Shown piece after piece: positions 1 through 9,320 of a stretch of 62,845 nucleotides of DNA. The position numbers and the translations under genes are program-made. The DNA lies in NCBI GenBank assembly GCA_002835675.1, contig PIZR01000014.1, positions 1-62,845 on the forward strand. The letters are read 5' to 3'. The notes below the pieces were generated by a model. The model worked only from the letters and a program-made list of their open reading frames with translations. It searched no databases and was not told the DNA's origin. This stretch comes from Bacillus sp. BA3 (GTDB lineage Bacteria; Bacillota; Bacilli; Bacillales; DSM-1321). The stretch's first letter is position 1. Every line of letters begins with the position of its first letter.

Positions 1-106
1 AGATGATCAGGTTGATAGGTCAGAGGTGGAAGCGGTTGATAGGTCAGAGGTGGAAGCGTGGCGACATGTGGAGCTGACTGATACTAATAGATCGAGGACT
101 TAACCA
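1..106 (+). rRNA. 23S ribosomal RNA, 3' end (partial)
   Basis: This is the last part of a 23S rRNA gene, recognised from the conserved Bacillus 3' end (GGAGCTGACTGATACTAATA, then ATCGAGGACTTAACCA). The gene begins outside the window. The usual text of this region has one copy of a block beginning GGTTGATAGG and ending GTGGAAGC; here that 24-base block occurs twice, head to tail, at 10-33 and 34-57, with no mismatch. The mature 3' end is placed near 106 by comparison with the family. Confidence 0.95.
10..57 (+). repeat. 24-bp exact tandem duplication inside 23S rRNA
   Basis: Positions 10-33 and 34-57 are identical. The block corresponds to a segment of 23S domain VI close to the 3' end. One copy is expected from B. 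subtilis and from E. coli homologues, so the second is an insertion of 24 nt, either a real allele of this rRNA operon or an assembly error in a multicopy gene. Confidence 0.9.
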
Positions 107-171
107 ACGCTTTTTAAAAAATGAAATACCTTCTTATTATCTAGTTTTGAAGGAACAACGTTCCTTATATG

Positions 172-287
<116 letters not shown>

Positions 288-296
288 CATTTATTA

Positions 297-323
297 AGAT
301 CAGCCATCCGGCTGGTCTTTTTT
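297..323 (+). terminator. rho-independent terminator of the upstream rrn operon
   Basis: The stem AGATCAGCC / GGCTGGTCT (one G-U pair, loop ATCC) is followed by six T residues. It lies 10 nt past 5S and ends the operon. Confidence 0.85.
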
Positions 324-564
324 GATGTTCGTAATAAAAAAAGTTTTTTATTTATGGGACAGCATGGACTGGCCGTATTTTTGGTGAGCTGAGAATTGAG
401 CAGTATTAAAATTGTAAAACCTTAAGGAGAAGAAAAAATAGCAGGTTTTGCTTTTGTCTTTTTAGGGTATTTATGTAAGATATTTTAACTTTAATGTTCA
501 ATGGGGTATGTAACTACATATAATTTGGAGAAAATGGATATTACAGAAAGAAAGTGCGTTTAAG
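324..564. other. AT-rich gap between rrn terminator and ctsR promoter
   Basis: About 240 bp without a convincing gene. It contains a weak A/T hairpin near 331-352 and a short Shine-Dalgarno-like AAGGAGAA at 423 that leads into no usable reading frame. I see no tRNA and no other structured RNA here. Confidence 0.5.
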
Positions 565-592
565 TTGCAAAATGCATTATTCCTTGTATAAT
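565..592 (+). promoter_or_regulatory. sigma-A promoter of the ctsR-clpC operon
   Basis: TTGCAA (565-570) and TATAAT (587-592) are separated by 16 bp. The transcription start would fall at about 599, inside the CtsR operator that follows, so bound CtsR should block initiation. Confidence 0.75.
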
Positions 593-595
593 AAT

Positions 596-612
596 AGTCA
601 AATATAGTCAAA
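596..612 (+). promoter_or_regulatory. CtsR operator (tandem heptad)
   Basis: AGTCAAA-TAT-AGTCAAA is a direct heptad repeat with a 3-bp spacer. The CtsR consensus is RGTCAAA NAN RGTCAAA, so both half-sites match perfectly. It overlaps the predicted transcription start, implying that CtsR represses its own operon. Confidence 0.92.
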
Positions 613-632
613 GTCAGAATGGAGGAGGCTGA

Positions 633-1094
633 GTGAGAAACATATCTGATGTTATCGAAACTTATTTGAAGCAAGTACTTGAAATAAGTCAAAAAGATAT
701 CTTGGAGATTAAAAGAAGTGAAATAGCAGATAAATTTCAGTGTGTTCCTTCTCAAATCAATTACGTAATCAATACCAGGTTTACCATCGAGAGAGGTTAT
801 GTTGTAGAGAGTAAGCGTGGGGGCGGAGGTTATATACGCATCATGAAGGTGGAATCACAGGATTCCGTGCAACTTATCAACCAATTATTATCGCTTATTG
901 GTTCCAGGGTATCTCAATCGATGGCTGAAGGAGTAATTTCACGGCTGATGAATGAAGACGTCATTAATGAAAGAGAAGCAAAGATTATGATGAGCGTCAT
1001 AGATAGATCGGTGATTTATATCGACCTACCTGACCGCGATGAACTTAGGGCAAGAATTTTAACTGCGATGCTTACGACTTTAAAATATAAATGA
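633..1094 (+). CDS. ctsR: CtsR, transcriptional repressor of class III heat-shock genes
   Basis: CtsR is a 153-aa dimeric winged-helix repressor of clp genes. The N-terminal DNA-binding half contains the hallmark glycine-rich wing RGGGGYIRI at residues 62-70, with the arginine that contacts the operator. The C-terminal part (about 80-153) is the four-helix dimerisation domain that senses heat and is controlled by McsB. The GTG at 633 is chosen because GGAGGAGG lies 5 nt upstream and the N-terminus aligns with B. subtilis CtsR (NISDxIE). It is the first gene of a four-gene operon and has its own operator just upstream, so it is autoregulated. Confidence 0.96.
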   Translation: MRNISDVIETYLKQVLEISQKDILEIKRSEIADKFQCVPSQINYVINTRFTIERGYVVESKRGGGGYIRIMKVESQDSVQLINQLLSLIGSRVSQSMAEGVISRLMNEDVINEREAKIMMSVIDRSVIYIDLPDRDELRARILTAMLTTLKYK

Positions 1095-1115
1095 AACTGG
1101 CAGAGGTGATGAACA

Positions 1116-1667
1116 TTGATTTGCCAAGAATGTCATCAAAGGCCTGCTACCCTGCACTTCACCAAAATCATCAATGGAAAAAAGACTGAAGTCATGATTT
1201 GTGAGATATGTGCTCAGGAAAAAGGCGAAATATTCATGGATGCAGGTGGACCTGGTTTTTCAATAAATAATTTATTAGCAGGATTGTTGAATATCGAGTC
1301 GAATATTCAACAGACGAAGGCAAATGCATTTCCTAAAACGGAAGAGAGGCGTTGCCCGCATTGTCATCGATCTTATAAAGAATTTGTCCATATTGGTAAG
1401 TTTGGCTGTGCCGAATGTTATAAAACGTTCAATGAACAGTTAAATCCCATTTTAAAGAGGGTTCATAGCGGCAATACAGCACATATAGGGAAAATTCCAA
1501 AAAGGATCGGTGGCACCATCTATCTTCGAAAGCAAATTTCAGATTTGAAAGAAGTTTTAAAGGCCCACATTGATCAAGAGGAATTCGAGAAAGCGGCAGA
1601 GGTAAGAGATAAGGTACGTTCCCTTGAAAAAAGGTATGAAGCCCAAGAGGGAGGCGAGGAATTATGA
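1116..1667 (+). CDS. mcsA: McsA, zinc-finger activator of the McsB arginine kinase
   Basis: McsA (183 aa) binds and activates McsB and helps target proteins to ClpC. Two pairs of CxxC motifs are visible: C3/C6 with C29/C32, and C80/C83 with C98/C101, consistent with two zinc-binding modules. The last 45 residues form a UVR-type helical hairpin (IDQEEFEKAAEVRDKVRSLE). The start is TTG at 1116, 8 nt after AGAGGTG; an ATG at 1109 is in another frame. The stop codon overlaps the mcsB start (ATGA), which indicates translational coupling between the two partners. Confidence 0.95.
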   Translation: MICQECHQRPATLHFTKIINGKKTEVMICEICAQEKGEIFMDAGGPGFSINNLLAGLLNIESNIQQTKANAFPKTEERRCPHCHRSYKEFVHIGKFGCAECYKTFNEQLNPILKRVHSGNTAHIGKIPKRIGGTIYLRKQISDLKEVLKAHIDQEEFEKAAEVRDKVRSLEKRYEAQEGGEEL

Positions 1668-2740
1668 GCTTGGAAAAGTTTGTAGAAAACGCTTTGAGTT
1701 CCTGGATGAGTGCCGAAGGGCCGGAAATCGATATTGTATTGAGTTCGCGGATTCGGCTGGCCAGGAATTTCAAAGACTTTACCTTCCCAACCTCCTTTTC
1801 TAACGAAGAAGCTAAAAAAATCATTGAATTGGTCAAAAAAAGAATTGAAGAGGAAGTGACTCCAGAGATTGGGAAACTGGAACTTTTAGAGATTGACCAA
1901 TTGCAGCCACTGGAAAAGCGCGTTCTCGTTGAAAAACATTTAATCAGTCCTCATTTAGTTGAAGATTCAGCGAAAAGCGCATGTCTCCTTTCGGAAAATG
2001 AAGAAATAAGTATCATGATAAATGAAGAGGATCACCTCCGTATTCAATGTTTAATGTCGGGATTGCAGCTGAAGGAAACCTTAAAGATTGCAAATGTTCT
2101 TGACGATTGGATTGAAGAATCCATAGACTATGCATATGATGAAGAAAGAGGATACCTAACAAGTTGTCCGACTAATGTGGGAACAGGATTAAGGGCTTCA
2201 GTCATGATGCATCTTCCCGGCCTGGTCCTTACACAGCAGATGAATAATATCATACCGGCTATCAACCAATTGGGGTTGGTGGTTCGAGGGATTTATGGAG
2301 AGGGCAGTCAAGCGTTAGGGAATATTTTTCAAATCTCAAATCAAATTACTCTTGGAAAGTCGGAAAGGGATATCGTTGAAGATCTAACAAGTGTAGTGCA
2401 ACAAATCATAGCCCAGGAACGGTCAGCGAGGGATGCATTAGCGAGGACTTCCCACATACAATTAGAAGATAGAATTTTCCGTTCATATGGGATTTTGTCC
2501 AATGCTCGAATCATCGAGACCAAGGAAGCAGCTACCTGTATCTCCGATGTCAGGTTAGGGATAGATCTTGGGTATATAAAAAATATTTCCAAAAGCATTC
2601 TAAATGAGTTGATGATTTTGACGCAGTCGGGATTTTTACAAAAGTACGCAGGCGGCCCTTTAAGACCCCATGAAAGGGATATTCGAAGAGCAGCACTCAT
2701 CCGGGAACGCTTGAATTTCACTGAATCTTCCTCCTCATAG
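1664..2740 (+). CDS. mcsB: McsB, protein-arginine kinase
   Basis: McsB phosphorylates arginines on CtsR and on aggregated or damaged proteins, marking them for ClpCP. The 358-aa protein has a phosphagen-kinase fold: SSRIRLARN near residue 27 for nucleotide binding, the NEEDHLR segment near 123, and the active-site block CPTNVGTGLRAS near 166, whose cysteine is the catalytic-site Cys of the family. The N-terminal substrate-binding cap of true creatine/arginine kinases is absent, as expected. It overlaps mcsA by 4 nt. A small hairpin (AGAGGTC/GACCTCT) sits on its stop codon. Confidence 0.96.
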   Translation: MSLEKFVENALSSWMSAEGPEIDIVLSSRIRLARNFKDFTFPTSFSNEEAKKIIELVKKRIEEEVTPEIGKLELLEIDQLQPLEKRVLVEKHLISPHLVEDSAKSACLLSENEEISIMINEEDHLRIQCLMSGLQLKETLKIANVLDDWIEESIDYAYDEERGYLTSCPTNVGTGLRASVMMHLPGLVLTQQMNNIIPAINQLGLVVRGIYGEGSQALGNIFQISNQITLGKSERDIVEDLTSVVQQIIAQERSARDALARTSHIQLEDRIFRSYGILSNARIIETKEAATCISDVRLGIDLGYIKNISKSILNELMILTQSGFLQKYAGGPLRPHERDIRRAALIRERLNFTESSSS

Positions 2741-2869
2741 AGGTCATAGACCTCTTTAGGGAGTAGCAAATTTCATGTAATAGATATGGAGCAAGAATAA
2801 GCTTCTGCCATTACTTAGAGAATTGCCAGCAACTTTATTCAAAACGAAAATTCTAAGGAGGAATTCCCT

Positions 2870-5311
2870 ATGATGTTTGGTCGTTTTACTGAAAGAGCCC
2901 AGAAAGTATTAGCATTAGCCCAAGAAGAGGCAATCCGTTTAGGTCATAATAATATTGGCACGGAACATATTTTACTGGGTCTTGTCCGAGAAGGCGATGG
3001 TATTGCAGCCAAGGCGTTATTTGCTCTTGGATTGGGTCCGGATAAGATTCAGAAAGAAGTGGAAAATTTAATTGGCCGTGGACAGGATACGGCTCAAACG
3101 ATACATTATACCCCAAGAGCCAAGAAAGTCATTGAACTTTCCATGGATGAGGCAAGAAAATTAGGTCACTCATATGTTGGGACAGAGCATGTTCTTCTAG
3201 GTCTTATACGAGAAGGGGAAGGTGTAGCTGCCCGCGTATTGAATAATCTTGGAGTAAGTTTAAATAAAGCCAGACAACAAGTATTACAGCTTTTGGGCAG
3301 CAATGAATCAGGTGGTCATCAAGGTTCTGCCGCTTCAAATGCGAGTACACCGACACTGGATGGCCTAGCCCGTGATTTAACGGCGATTGCCAGGGAAGGA
3401 AGCCTGGATCCCGTTATCGGAAGAAGTAAGGAAATACAGCGTGTCATTGAGGTATTAAGCCGCCGTACAAAAAATAACCCAGTATTGATCGGTGAACCTG
3501 GGGTAGGTAAAACAGCCATTGCTGAAGGGCTTGCCCAACAGATCATCAATAATGAGGTACCTGAAATTTTACGCGATAAACGCGTAATGACACTTGATAT
3601 GGGTACCGTTGTGGCTGGTACTAAATACCGTGGTGAATTTGAGGACCGGTTGAAGAAAGTTATGGATGAAATACGTCAGGCGGGTAATATCATCCTATTC
3701 ATCGATGAATTGCATACATTGATTGGTGCAGGTGGTGCAGAAGGTGCCATCGATGCCTCCAATATCCTTAAACCATCATTGGCACGTGGTGAATTACAAT
3801 GTATCGGTGCTACAACATTGGATGAATACCGTAAGTATATTGAAAAGGATGCTGCGCTTGAACGTCGTTTCCAGCCAATCCAAGTCGATGAGCCAACTAT
3901 TGAGGAATCCATCCAAATTCTCAAGGGGCTGCGTGACCGTTATGAGGCACATCACCGCGTATCGATTACTGACGAAGCGATTGATGCCGCAGTCAAATTA
4001 TCCGACCGTTATATTTCCGATCGCTTTTTACCGGATAAAGCGATTGACTTGATTGATGAAGCTGGCTCCAAGGTCAGGCTGCGCTCATACACAACGCCAC
4101 CTAACTTAAAGGAACTTGAAGTGAAGCTAGACGATGTTCGCAAGGAAAAGGATGCTTCCGTTCAGAGTCAGGAATTTGAAAAAGCAGCTTCGCTTCGCGA
4201 TACGGAACAACGCTTAAGAGAACAATTGGAAGAAACGAAAAAAACTTGGAAAGAAAAACAAGGGCAGGAGAACAGTGAAGTCACTGTGGATGACATTGCA
4301 CATGTCGTGTCCAGCTGGACGGGAGTGCCAGTCACTAAACTGGCGCAAACAGAGTCAGACAAACTGCTTAATATGGAGTCGATCCTCCATGATCGTGTAA
4401 TTGGGCAGGAAGAGGCCGTCATTGCGGTTTCTAAAGCAGTACGACGTGCCAGGGCAGGTTTGAAAGATCCTAAACGTCCAATTGGTTCATTCATCTTCTT
4501 GGGACCTACAGGGGTCGGTAAAACCGAGCTTGCACGTGCTTTGGCTGAATCAATTTTTGGTGATGAAGATGCCATGATCCGCATCGATATGTCCGAATAT
4601 ATGGAGAAACATTCAACTTCACGTCTTGTTGGATCCCCTCCAGGATATGTTGGATACGAAGAAGGCGGTCAGTTAACGGAAAAAGTGCGGAGGAAACCAT
4701 ACTCTGTCGTTCTGCTTGATGAAATAGAAAAGGCGCATCCGGATGTCTTCAATATCCTTCTTCAAGTATTGGAAGACGGAAGGCTGACAGATTCCAAGGG
4801 TCGTACTGTCGATTTCAGGAATACCATTCTGATCATGACATCGAATGTAGGTGCGTCGGCATTGAAAATCGATAAGTATGTCGGCTTTAACATCCAGGAT
4901 ACTGGCCAGGACTATAAAAATATGAAAGGGAAAGTGATGGAAGAACTCAAACGTGCATTCCGTCCGGAATTCCTGAATCGTATTGATGAAACCATCGTGT
5001 TCCACTCATTAGAGAAGGATCATTTGAAACAAATCGTTACATTAATGTCAAATCAGCTTACTACCCGTTTGAAAGAACAGGAGATATACTTGGAGCTGAC
5101 AGATGCGGCTAGAGAAAAAATTGCAACCGAAGGTTTTGATCCGGAATATGGTGCACGTCCAATCCGCAGGGCACTTCAGAAGCATGTAGAAGATTATCTA
5201 TCCGAAGAGTTGCTTAAAGGCAACGTGAAAAAAGGGCAAACGGTCGTAATGGATGTCGTGAATAATGAGTTTGCAATCCGGCAAGGCGAGCCTGTAAATG
5301 TAAGTGAATAA
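2870..5311 (+). CDS. clpC: ClpC, AAA+ unfoldase of the ClpCP protease
   Basis: ClpC (813 aa) unfolds arginine-phosphorylated or adaptor-bound proteins and feeds them to ClpP. The N-domain is a duplicated Clp-N repeat (about 1-150). AAA module 1 has Walker A GEPGVGKT near 208 and Walker B ILFIDELH; the coiled M-domain with a UVR-like segment spans about 410-480; AAA module 2 has Walker A GPTGVGKT near 545 and Walker B VVLLDEIEK. A VGF tripeptide (KYVGF), the ClpP-docking loop, is present. AAGGAGG precedes the ATG. It closes the CtsR operon. Confidence 0.98.
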   Translation: MMFGRFTERAQKVLALAQEEAIRLGHNNIGTEHILLGLVREGDGIAAKALFALGLGPDKIQKEVENLIGRGQDTAQTIHYTPRAKKVIELSMDEARKLGHSYVGTEHVLLGLIREGEGVAARVLNNLGVSLNKARQQVLQLLGSNESGGHQGSAASNASTPTLDGLARDLTAIAREGSLDPVIGRSKEIQRVIEVLSRRTKNNPVLIGEPGVGKTAIAEGLAQQIINNEVPEILRDKRVMTLDMGTVVAGTKYRGEFEDRLKKVMDEIRQAGNIILFIDELHTLIGAGGAEGAIDASNILKPSLARGELQCIGATTLDEYRKYIEKDAALERRFQPIQVDEPTIEESIQILKGLRDRYEAHHRVSITDEAIDAAVKLSDRYISDRFLPDKAIDLIDEAGSKVRLRSYTTPPNLKELEVKLDDVRKEKDASVQSQEFEKAASLRDTEQRLREQLEETKKTWKEKQGQENSEVTVDDIAHVVSSWTGVPVTKLAQTESDKLLNMESILHDRVIGQEEAVIAVSKAVRRARAGLKDPKRPIGSFIFLGPTGVGKTELARALAESIFGDEDAMIRIDMSEYMEKHSTSRLVGSPPGYVGYEEGGQLTEKVRRKPYSVVLLDEIEKAHPDVFNILLQVLEDGRLTDSKGRTVDFRNTILIMTSNVGASALKIDKYVGFNIQDTGQDYKNMKGKVMEELKRAFRPEFLNRIDETIVFHSLEKDHLKQIVTLMSNQLTTRLKEQEIYLELTDAAREKIATEGFDPEYGARPIRRALQKHVEDYLSEELLKGNVKKGQTVVMDVVNNEFAIRQGEPVNVSE

Positions 5312-5327
5312 CCTGATCCTAAACTTC

Positions 5328-5367
5328 GAGGTACACGCAGATTCTTTTGCAGTGTACCTCTGTTTTT
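5328..5367 (+). terminator. terminator of the ctsR-clpC operon
   Basis: GAGGTACAC (5328-5336) pairs perfectly with GTGTACCTC (5352-5360) and is followed by TGTTTTTT. It lies 16 nt after the clpC stop. Confidence 0.85.
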
Positions 5368-5509
5368 TATCTATAGGTAGATATGAGTATAAACGGGACA
5401 AGCAGAGTGAATATTTTTTTAAAAAAACTTAGCCTTAAGAAGGTTTAAATAAAACAGAGATATAATATCCTTAATATAGATATTTTTTCCAAAGGAAGAG
5501 GAGTAATTT

Positions 5510-6898
5510 ATGGCTGTAAAAAAGAAAACAAAATTTATGTGTCAGTCTTGTGGATATGAATCCGCGAAATGGATGGGGAAATGCCCAGGCTGCGGTGAAT
5601 GGAACAAAATGGTCGAGGAAACCGAAATCGTTAAGCCTGCTAGAAAGGGCGCGTTTACCCATTCGGAGGTTAGAGGTTCCGGGGAACGGGAGAAGGCAGC
5701 ACCCATAACGACCATTCAATCAGAAAAAGAACCACGGATTAAGACGGATTTAATGGAATTGAATCGTGCTCTTGGGGGCGGGATCGTACAGGGGTCACTT
5801 GTATTGATCGGAGGGGACCCGGGTATCGGCAAGTCCACCCTGCTTTTACAGGTATCATCCCAATTGGCGCATAAACAGAAAAAAGTGCTATATATATCAG
5901 GTGAGGAATCAGTCAAGCAGACCAAATTGAGAGCAGACCGGCTTGGGACCATGTCGGAACATCTATTCGTTTATGCTGAAACCGATATGGACTATATCCA
6001 ACAGGCCATTACAGAGGTAAAACCGGATTTGGTCATTATTGACTCCATTCAAACGGTATATCATTCGGAGGTTACATCTGCCCCGGGAAGCGTTTCACAA
6101 GTGAGGGAATGCACAGCTTCACTCATGCGAATAGCTAAAACGAACGGGATCGCAATTTTTATCGTCGGTCACGTTACAAAGGAAGGGGCCATTGCGGGAC
6201 CGCGGCTGCTTGAGCACATGGTTGACACCGTTTTATATTTTGAAGGAGAAAGACACCATACATATCGAATTATACGTGCGGTCAAAAACCGCTTTGGTTC
6301 GACAAATGAGATGGGTATTTTTGAAATGAAAGAACATGGATTGGAAGAGGTAGCGAATCCATCGGAAATTTTCCTTGAAGAACGGTCGCAAGGAGCTTCG
6401 GGTTCCACAGTCGTCGCATCCATGGAGGGCACAAGGCCGGTGCTTGTCGAAATTCAAGCATTGATTTCACCTACGAGTTTTGGAAACCCAAGGCGAATGG
6501 CCACGGGAATTGACCACAATCGAGTTTCGCTTTTAATGGCTGTTTTGGAAAAGAGAGTGGGCTTGCTGCTCCAAAACCAGGATGCGTATTTAAAGGTTGC
6601 TGGTGGGGTCAAGCTTGATGAACCGGCAATTGACCTCGCTGTTGCAATAAGCATTGCATCAAGCTTCCGAGATAAACCAACAAACCCTGCCGATTGCATC
6701 ATTGGTGAAGTGGGGCTGACTGGGGAAGTGAGAAGGGTGTCACGGATAGAACAAAGGGTGCAGGAAGCGGCGAAATTAGGGTTTGAGCGGGTTATCATAC
6801 CGGCTAATAATATAGGGGGATGGACTGCGCCAAAAGGTATTAAGATCGTTGGTGTTTCATCGGTTTCGGAGGCTCTTAAACAATCGTTAGGGGGTTAA
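5510..6898 (+). CDS. radA: RadA, DNA repair/recombination ATPase
   Basis: RadA (462 aa) is a DnaB-like helicase that promotes branch migration in recombination. In order: a four-cysteine zinc finger (C11, C14, C28, C31), a RecA-like core with Walker A GGDPGIGKST near 102, the family-specific KNRFG motif near 260, and a Lon-protease-like C-terminal domain (about 290-455). The ATG follows AGGAAGAGGAG. A TATAAT at 5461-5466 could be its -10 element, but no good -35 is visible. The stop is 2 nt before disA, so the two are co-transcribed; DisA activity is known to be restrained by RadA in Bacillus. Confidence 0.97.
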   Translation: MAVKKKTKFMCQSCGYESAKWMGKCPGCGEWNKMVEETEIVKPARKGAFTHSEVRGSGEREKAAPITTIQSEKEPRIKTDLMELNRALGGGIVQGSLVLIGGDPGIGKSTLLLQVSSQLAHKQKKVLYISGEESVKQTKLRADRLGTMSEHLFVYAETDMDYIQQAITEVKPDLVIIDSIQTVYHSEVTSAPGSVSQVRECTASLMRIAKTNGIAIFIVGHVTKEGAIAGPRLLEHMVDTVLYFEGERHHTYRIIRAVKNRFGSTNEMGIFEMKEHGLEEVANPSEIFLEERSQGASGSTVVASMEGTRPVLVEIQALISPTSFGNPRRMATGIDHNRVSLLMAVLEKRVGLLLQNQDAYLKVAGGVKLDEPAIDLAVAISIASSFRDKPTNPADCIIGEVGLTGEVRRVSRIEQRVQEAAKLGFERVIIPANNIGGWTAPKGIKIVGVSSVSEALKQSLGG

Positions 6899-6900
6899 GT

Positions 6901-7974
6901 ATGACAGATAAAAAAGGGTATGAGAAAACTAAATTGGAAATTCTGCAAATTGTAGCACCGGGTACCCCGCTTCGTGAGGGTATTGAAAATGTCCTGAGGG
7001 CAAATACAGGTGGTTTGATAGTGGTCGGATATAACGAGAAGGTGCGAACGATCGTGGATGGCGGCTTCGAAATCAACTGCAGCTGTACCCCCAGCACATT
7101 ATATGAGTTGGCGAAGATGGACGGGGCCATCATTTTAAATGAAACGGCCGATAAGATCATTTTCGCAAATGCCCAATTAGTGCCGGACAATAGCACACCT
7201 TCCACTGAAACGGGAATGCGGCATAGGACAGCGGAACGTGTGGCAAGGGAGACCAAGTCGTTGGTCATCGCAATCTCACAACGTCGGAATGTCATCACTT
7301 TATATCAGGGCAATTTCCGGTATGCCCTTAAAGATATAGGAGTCATACTTGCTAAGGCTAATTTGGCCATCCAGACCCTGGAAAAATACAAGGTGGTCCT
7401 GCAGCAGAGCATATCGGTTTTAGGAGCGCTCGAGTTTGAGGAAATCGTGACCTATGCCGACCTTTTGCAGGTATTTCACCGTTATGTAATGGTGCTCAGA
7501 ATCAAGGCCGAGCTACTAACGTACCTTAATGAGCTTGGTACGGAAGGAAGATTGATCCGTTTGCAAATGAATGAAATCCTGGCAGATATTGAAACGGAAG
7601 GAAAATGGCTTATCAAGGATTATACCTCCAGTAATGATGAAAATCCCGAGGAAATCATTTTTAGGCTTCAAGAGTTGGCCATGCAGGAAAAACTGGATGA
7701 AAGCATTCTTCTGAAGGTGCTGGGCTATCATGGATACATACATCTTGATGAGTCAGTACATCCCCGTGGTTACCGTATTCTTCATAAAATCCCACGCCTG
7801 CCGGGTTTGATCATCGAAAATTTAGTGAAACAGTTCGGAAGCTTTAGTGAAGTCAATAAAGCTACGGTTGAAAACCTTGACGATGTGGAGGGTATAGGCG
7901 AAGTCCGCGCCAATAAAATCAAAGAAGGACTCCGCATTTTAAAAAATCAGCTGGTCACAAATAGAAGGATGTAA
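6901..7974 (+). CDS. disA: DisA, diadenylate cyclase and DNA-integrity scanning protein
   Basis: DisA makes the second messenger c-di-AMP from two ATP while scanning DNA, and pauses at branched lesions. The 357-aa protein has an N-terminal DAC domain with both catalytic motifs (KMDGAI near 75 and GMRHRTAE near 108), a helical linker (about 150-290), and a C-terminal HhH DNA-binding domain (VEGIGEVRANKIKEG near 330). It starts 2 nt after radA. No terminator is evident after it. Confidence 0.97.
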   Translation: MTDKKGYEKTKLEILQIVAPGTPLREGIENVLRANTGGLIVVGYNEKVRTIVDGGFEINCSCTPSTLYELAKMDGAIILNETADKIIFANAQLVPDNSTPSTETGMRHRTAERVARETKSLVIAISQRRNVITLYQGNFRYALKDIGVILAKANLAIQTLEKYKVVLQQSISVLGALEFEEIVTYADLLQVFHRYVMVLRIKAELLTYLNELGTEGRLIRLQMNEILADIETEGKWLIKDYTSSNDENPEEIIFRLQELAMQEKLDESILLKVLGYHGYIHLDESVHPRGYRILHKIPRLPGLIIENLVKQFGSFSEVNKATVENLDDVEGIGEVRANKIKEGLRILKNQLVTNRRM

Positions 7975-8033
7975 GGAGCAGCTGGCCTTTTAACATTCAC
8001 CTGAACCAGCTTGAAATTGGTTGGTGTTTATTT

Positions 8034-8062
8034 TTGACACTCAAAACTCAGGGTGCTAGGCT
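8034..8062 (+). promoter_or_regulatory. possible sigma-A promoter for yacL
   Basis: A perfect TTGACA (8034-8039) lies 17 bp before TAGGCT (8057-8062), a weak -10 element. It sits in the 227-bp gap between disA and yacL. Confidence 0.45.
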
Positions 8063-8201
8063 AATATTACGAAAAAGAGAAGAAGTCGTATTTGTAAATC
8101 CACTAATTCCTTAAGTGAATTTAACGTATATAATGAAAACGAATTTTCGAAGGTTTCATTTTATTTTATTGGTCAATAATGAGTAGAGGGAGGTGAAAGG
8201 G

Positions 8202-9299
8202 ATGTTAAAACGCATTATACAAGCATGCTTCTTAATAGTCGGCGGAACACTTGGTATGTTACTAATTCCTGAATTATTAATTGTTTTACATGCAGACGAT
8301 ATTGCTTTATTAAACAATCCTTATGTAAGTGTACTGTTGGGTGCCATTATCTTTTATCTTATAACTTTTTGGGCAGTAGATCATGTGATCTATTTTATGA
8401 AGTGGCTGGAGGAACAGCTTGTTAAGATACCGATTACGGATATAATCTTTGGCAGCGTCGGCCTTTTAGTGGGACTGCTTGCGGCGTTCTTGGTTGGCTC
8501 CGCCTTCAGTGCCATCAAGGTTCCTATTTTAAATACAGTGGTACCTATCATCCTTACGCTTTTATTTGGTTATCTTGGTTTTCAGGTGGGCTTTAAAAAA
8601 CGTGATGAGCTATTGAGTTTATTCATGAAAAGCAATAAGAAAAAGAATACTGATGGTGAAGCGAACGAAGAGGATGAAGAGGGGTATAGCAAGCGGCTTA
8701 AGATTCTCGATACTAGCGTCATCATTGATGGTAGAATTGCGGATATCTGTCAGACGGGCTTTCTGGAGGGTACCATAGTCATTCCTCAATTCGTTTTAAA
8801 CGAGCTGCAGCACATTGCCGATTCATCTGATGCATTGAAAAGGAATCGCGGAAGACGCGGTTTGGATATCTTGAATCGAATTCAAAAAGACCTGCCAATT
8901 AAAGTGGAGATGTACGAGGGTGATTTTGAAGACATTCAGGAAGTGGACAGTAAACTGGTGAAGCTTGCCAAAATATCGGGCGGAATGGTCGTTACCAATG
9001 ATTTCAATTTAAACAAAGTATGCGAGTTTCAAAACGTGGCGGTCCTTAATATCAATGATCTGGCCAATGCCGTTAAACCTGTTGTACTTCCTGGGGAAGA
9101 GATGAATGTTCAAGTCATCAAGGATGGGAAAGAGCAGAACCAGGGCATCGCTTATTTGGATGACGGTACCATGATCGTAGTCGAGGGTGGCCGTGATCAT
9201 ATCGGGAAACGAATCGATGTACTTGTCACAAGTGTATTGCAGACCTCTGCAGGCCGGATGATATTCGCTAAACCGAAACTATTAGAAAAAGCATTATAA
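8202..9299 (+). CDS. yacL: YacL-type membrane protein with PIN and TRAM domains
   Basis: This protein (365 aa) has about four hydrophobic segments in the first 140 residues, then a PIN-like nuclease domain starting at ILDTSVIIDGRIADI (acidic residues D and D) and continuing through VVTNDFNLN, and a C-terminal TRAM domain, an RNA-binding beta-barrel. The function in Bacillus is not established; a membrane-bound RNase is inferred from the domains. I choose ATG 8202, not the GTG at 8193, because GAGGGAGGTG overlaps the GTG and is well spaced from the ATG, and B. subtilis YacL starts MLKRI. Confidence 0.9.
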   Translation: MLKRIIQACFLIVGGTLGMLLIPELLIVLHADDIALLNNPYVSVLLGAIIFYLITFWAVDHVIYFMKWLEEQLVKIPITDIIFGSVGLLVGLLAAFLVGSAFSAIKVPILNTVVPIILTLLFGYLGFQVGFKKRDELLSLFMKSNKKKNTDGEANEEDEEGYSKRLKILDTSVIIDGRIADICQTGFLEGTIVIPQFVLNELQHIADSSDALKRNRGRRGLDILNRIQKDLPIKVEMYEGDFEDIQEVDSKLVKLAKISGGMVVTNDFNLNKVCEFQNVAVLNINDLANAVKPVVLPGEEMNVQVIKDGKEQNQGIAYLDDGTMIVVEGGRDHIGKRIDVLVTSVLQTSAGRMIFAKPKLLEKAL

Positions 9300-9320
9300 A
9301 GAAGAGTAGGAGAAACCGTT

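Noticed and set aside
331..352. A/T hairpin after the rrn terminator as a second terminator
   Set aside because: The stem is made only of A-T pairs and is too weak; the G/C-containing terminator at 297-323 is sufficient.
2739..2755. AGAGGTC/GACCTCT hairpin after mcsB as a terminator
   Set aside because: There is no T-tract after it, and clpC belongs to the same operon in all known relatives.
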